DNA from: Luteimonas_C sp035250245 | Lineage (GTDB): Bacteria > Pseudomonadota > Gammaproteobacteria > Xanthomonadales > Xanthomonadaceae | Direction of reading: 5' to 3' | NCBI GenBank assembly: GCA_035250245.1 | Contig: DATFFH010000095.1 | Coordinates: 1 to 64,000, forward strand | DNA length: 64,000 nt | Part shown: one piece after another, positions 62,843-64,000 of the stretch | How positions within the stretch are numbered: position 1 is the first letter of the stretch | Layout of the letters: every line of letters begins with the position of its first letter | Notes under the pieces: generated by a model | Told to the model about the DNA's origin: nothing | What the model saw: the letters and a program-made list of their open reading frames with translations, nothing else | Databases searched by the model: none | Position numbers and translations under genes: made by a program

Positions 62843-64000
62843 GCGCGGCGCCCTCCCCGTCGGGCAGCAAAGCGGTCACGACCCGGTCCATCGCGCTGCC
62901 GCGCGAACCTTTCACCAGCACGCGCAGCCGGACCGGCGCGGCATCGGCGCCGGCCACGCCCGCGGCGGTCGCCAAGGCCGCGGCGCCATCGGCGAAATCC
63001 TGCAGATCGGCGCGTAAGGCCTCAGCCAGCGCGGCATGCGTACCGAACGCGCGCGCGCCTTCGCCGAATGCCTCGGCGGCCGCCGCACTCAAGGTTCCCA
63101 GCGCGTACAGACGGGCGATGCCCGCGCTTTTCGCGCGGCGCCCTGCTTCGGCATGCAAGGCCTGCGCGTCCGCGCCGAGTTCGCGCATATCGCCCAGCAC
63201 CAGCCAGCTTTCGCCGCCCTGGCCGGCCAGCGTGCCGATCGCGGCGTTCAGCGAGCCCGGGTTGGCGTTGTAGCTGTCGTCGATCAACTGCACGCCGTGT
63301 TCGAGCGCATGCGAAATCAGGCGACCGGCGACCGAGCGCGCAGCCTCCAAGCCGGCGACGATGTCCTGCAGCGCCACCTCCGCGCTCAGCGCCATGCCGG
63401 CGGCCGCGAGCGCGTTCGAAACATTGTGGCGGCCCGGCAGCTGCAAGCGGATCTCCGATTCGCCCGACGGCGAAACCAACACGAAACGCATGCCTTCCTC
63501 GGTCGCACGGATGCCGCGCGCGGTCAGGTCGGCGCTGGCATCCAGGCCGAAGCGCAGGATCCGGCGCCCGTGCGCGCGTTCGGCGAAATACGGCGCGAAG
63601 GCGTCGTCGGCGTTGATCACGGCGGTGCCGTTGGTCGGCAGCGCGTCGTAGATCGCCGCTTTGGTGTCGGCGACGCCGAGCAGGCTGCCCATTCGCTCCA
63701 AATGCGCCGGCGCGATGTTGTTGACCAGCGACACGTCCGGACGCGCGATGTCGGTGAGGTAGGCGATGTCGCCGGGCTTGCCCGCGCCCATTTCGTAGAT
63801 CGCGAAAGCGGCGCCTTCCGGCGCATCGATCACCGCCAGCGGCAAGCCGATCTCGTTGTTGCGGTTGCCCGGATTCGCATAGGCCGTCTTGCCGCCGACC
63901 TGTTTCAGGATCGACAGCAACAAAGTCTTGACGCTGGTCTTGCCGTTGCTGCCGGTGATAGCGAACACCTTCGCCTCGCGCCCGGATTGCAGCGCGGCCG
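62832..64000 (-). CDS. murF: UDP-MurNAc-tripeptide--D-Ala-D-Ala ligase MurF (partial, 5' end outside window)
   Basis: The reading frame enters from the right edge and about 389 codons are visible, so the N-terminal domain (roughly the first 70-100 residues) is missing. The P-loop 'ITGSNGKTSVKTLLLSIL' is near 63,955; 'YANPGNRNNEIGLPLAVIDAPEGAAFAIYEMGAGKPGDI', 'LPGRHNVSNALAAAG' and 'DDSYNANPGSLNAAIGTLA' are typical of MurF. It adds D-Ala-D-Ala to the UDP-MurNAc-tripeptide. An internal GTG at 63968 lies inside the domain and is not the true start. Confidence 0.95.
   Translation of the reverse strand, partial: AALQSGREAKVFAITGSNGKTSVKTLLLSILKQVGGKTAYANPGNRNNEIGLPLAVIDAPEGAAFAIYEMGAGKPGDIAYLTDIARPDVSLVNNIAPAHLERMGSLLGVADTKAAIYDALPTNGTAVINADDAFAPYFAERAHGRRILRFGLDASADLTARGIRATEEGMRFVLVSPSGESEIRLQLPGRHNVSNALAAAGMALSAEVALQDIVAGLEAARSVAGRLISHALEHGVQLIDDSYNANPGSLNAAIGTLAGQGGESWLVLGDMRELGADAQALHAEAGRRAKSAGIARLYALGTLSAAAAEAFGEGARAFGTHAALAEALRADLQDFADGAAALATAAGVAGADAAPVRLRVLVKGSRGSAMDRVVTALLPDGEGAAHAA

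Overview
This 64-kb window is high-GC, gene-dense bacterial chromosome with the gene content and order of a gamma-proteobacterium of the family Xanthomonadaceae (Lysobacter/Xanthomonas type). The evidence is the order pilS-pilR-pilA...pilB-pilC-pilD-coaE, a PilD without the usual cysteines, an ots trehalose operon carrying a GH15 enzyme, the dcw-lpxC-dciA-secA block, and an effector with a C-terminal domain resembling the Xanthomonadales XVIPCD secretion signal. I cannot name the genus or species from sequence alone. No rRNA, tRNA, insertion sequence or CRISPR array was recognised.

Layout. 1-5 kb: BtuB cobalamin receptor under a cobalamin riboswitch, YceH, the YbaL K+/H+ antiporter and an orphan Pycsar_TM-like membrane protein. 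5.4-14.6 kb: a small unknown protein, ClpB, PlsC, a YidB-like membrane protein and a trehalose operon (otsB, GH15, otsA). 14.6-23 kb: DCC and DUF4166 proteins, PgeF, RluD, BamD, NadE with a toxin-antitoxin pair directly upstream in the same direction, and SucC/SucD. 23-44 kb: a type IV pilus region (PilS/PilR, two pilins each with a good sigma-54 promoter, two GT-C membrane proteins beside them, then PilB, PilC, PilD and CoaE), interrupted at 31.3-39.1 kb by a glycan-modification cluster (two methyltransferases, three glycosyltransferases, an AsnB and a flippase-like protein). 44-51 kb: a Nudix/TMP-synthase-like fusion, SecA, an M23 endopeptidase, DciA and LpxC. 53.5-64 kb: the division and cell wall cluster ftsZ-ftsA-ftsQ-ddl-murC-murG-ftsW-mraY-murF, all on the minus strand with mostly overlapping start and stop codons. 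MurF runs off the window.

The most interesting locus is 51.2-53.4 kb, a plus-strand AT-rich island wedged between lpxC and ftsZ. It encodes two paralogous small exported proteins (one a lipoprotein) and then, overlapping by 8 nt, a gene for an M23-like + peptidoglycan-binding + XVIPCD-like protein. This looks like a type IV secretion bacterial-killing effector with its immunity proteins. The effector frame is broken exactly at a canonical -1 slippery heptamer (A AAA AAG) in the correct phase, so it is either a programmed frameshift, a phase-variable or decayed gene, or a homopolymer sequencing error. Base composition changes abruptly inside the effector gene at the domain boundary, which suggests modular exchange of toxin and immunity segments.

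Intergenic space is rich in several families of paired palindromic repeats. Two copies have been taken into reading frames: the N-terminus of the Nudix fusion and the C-terminus of FtsQ.
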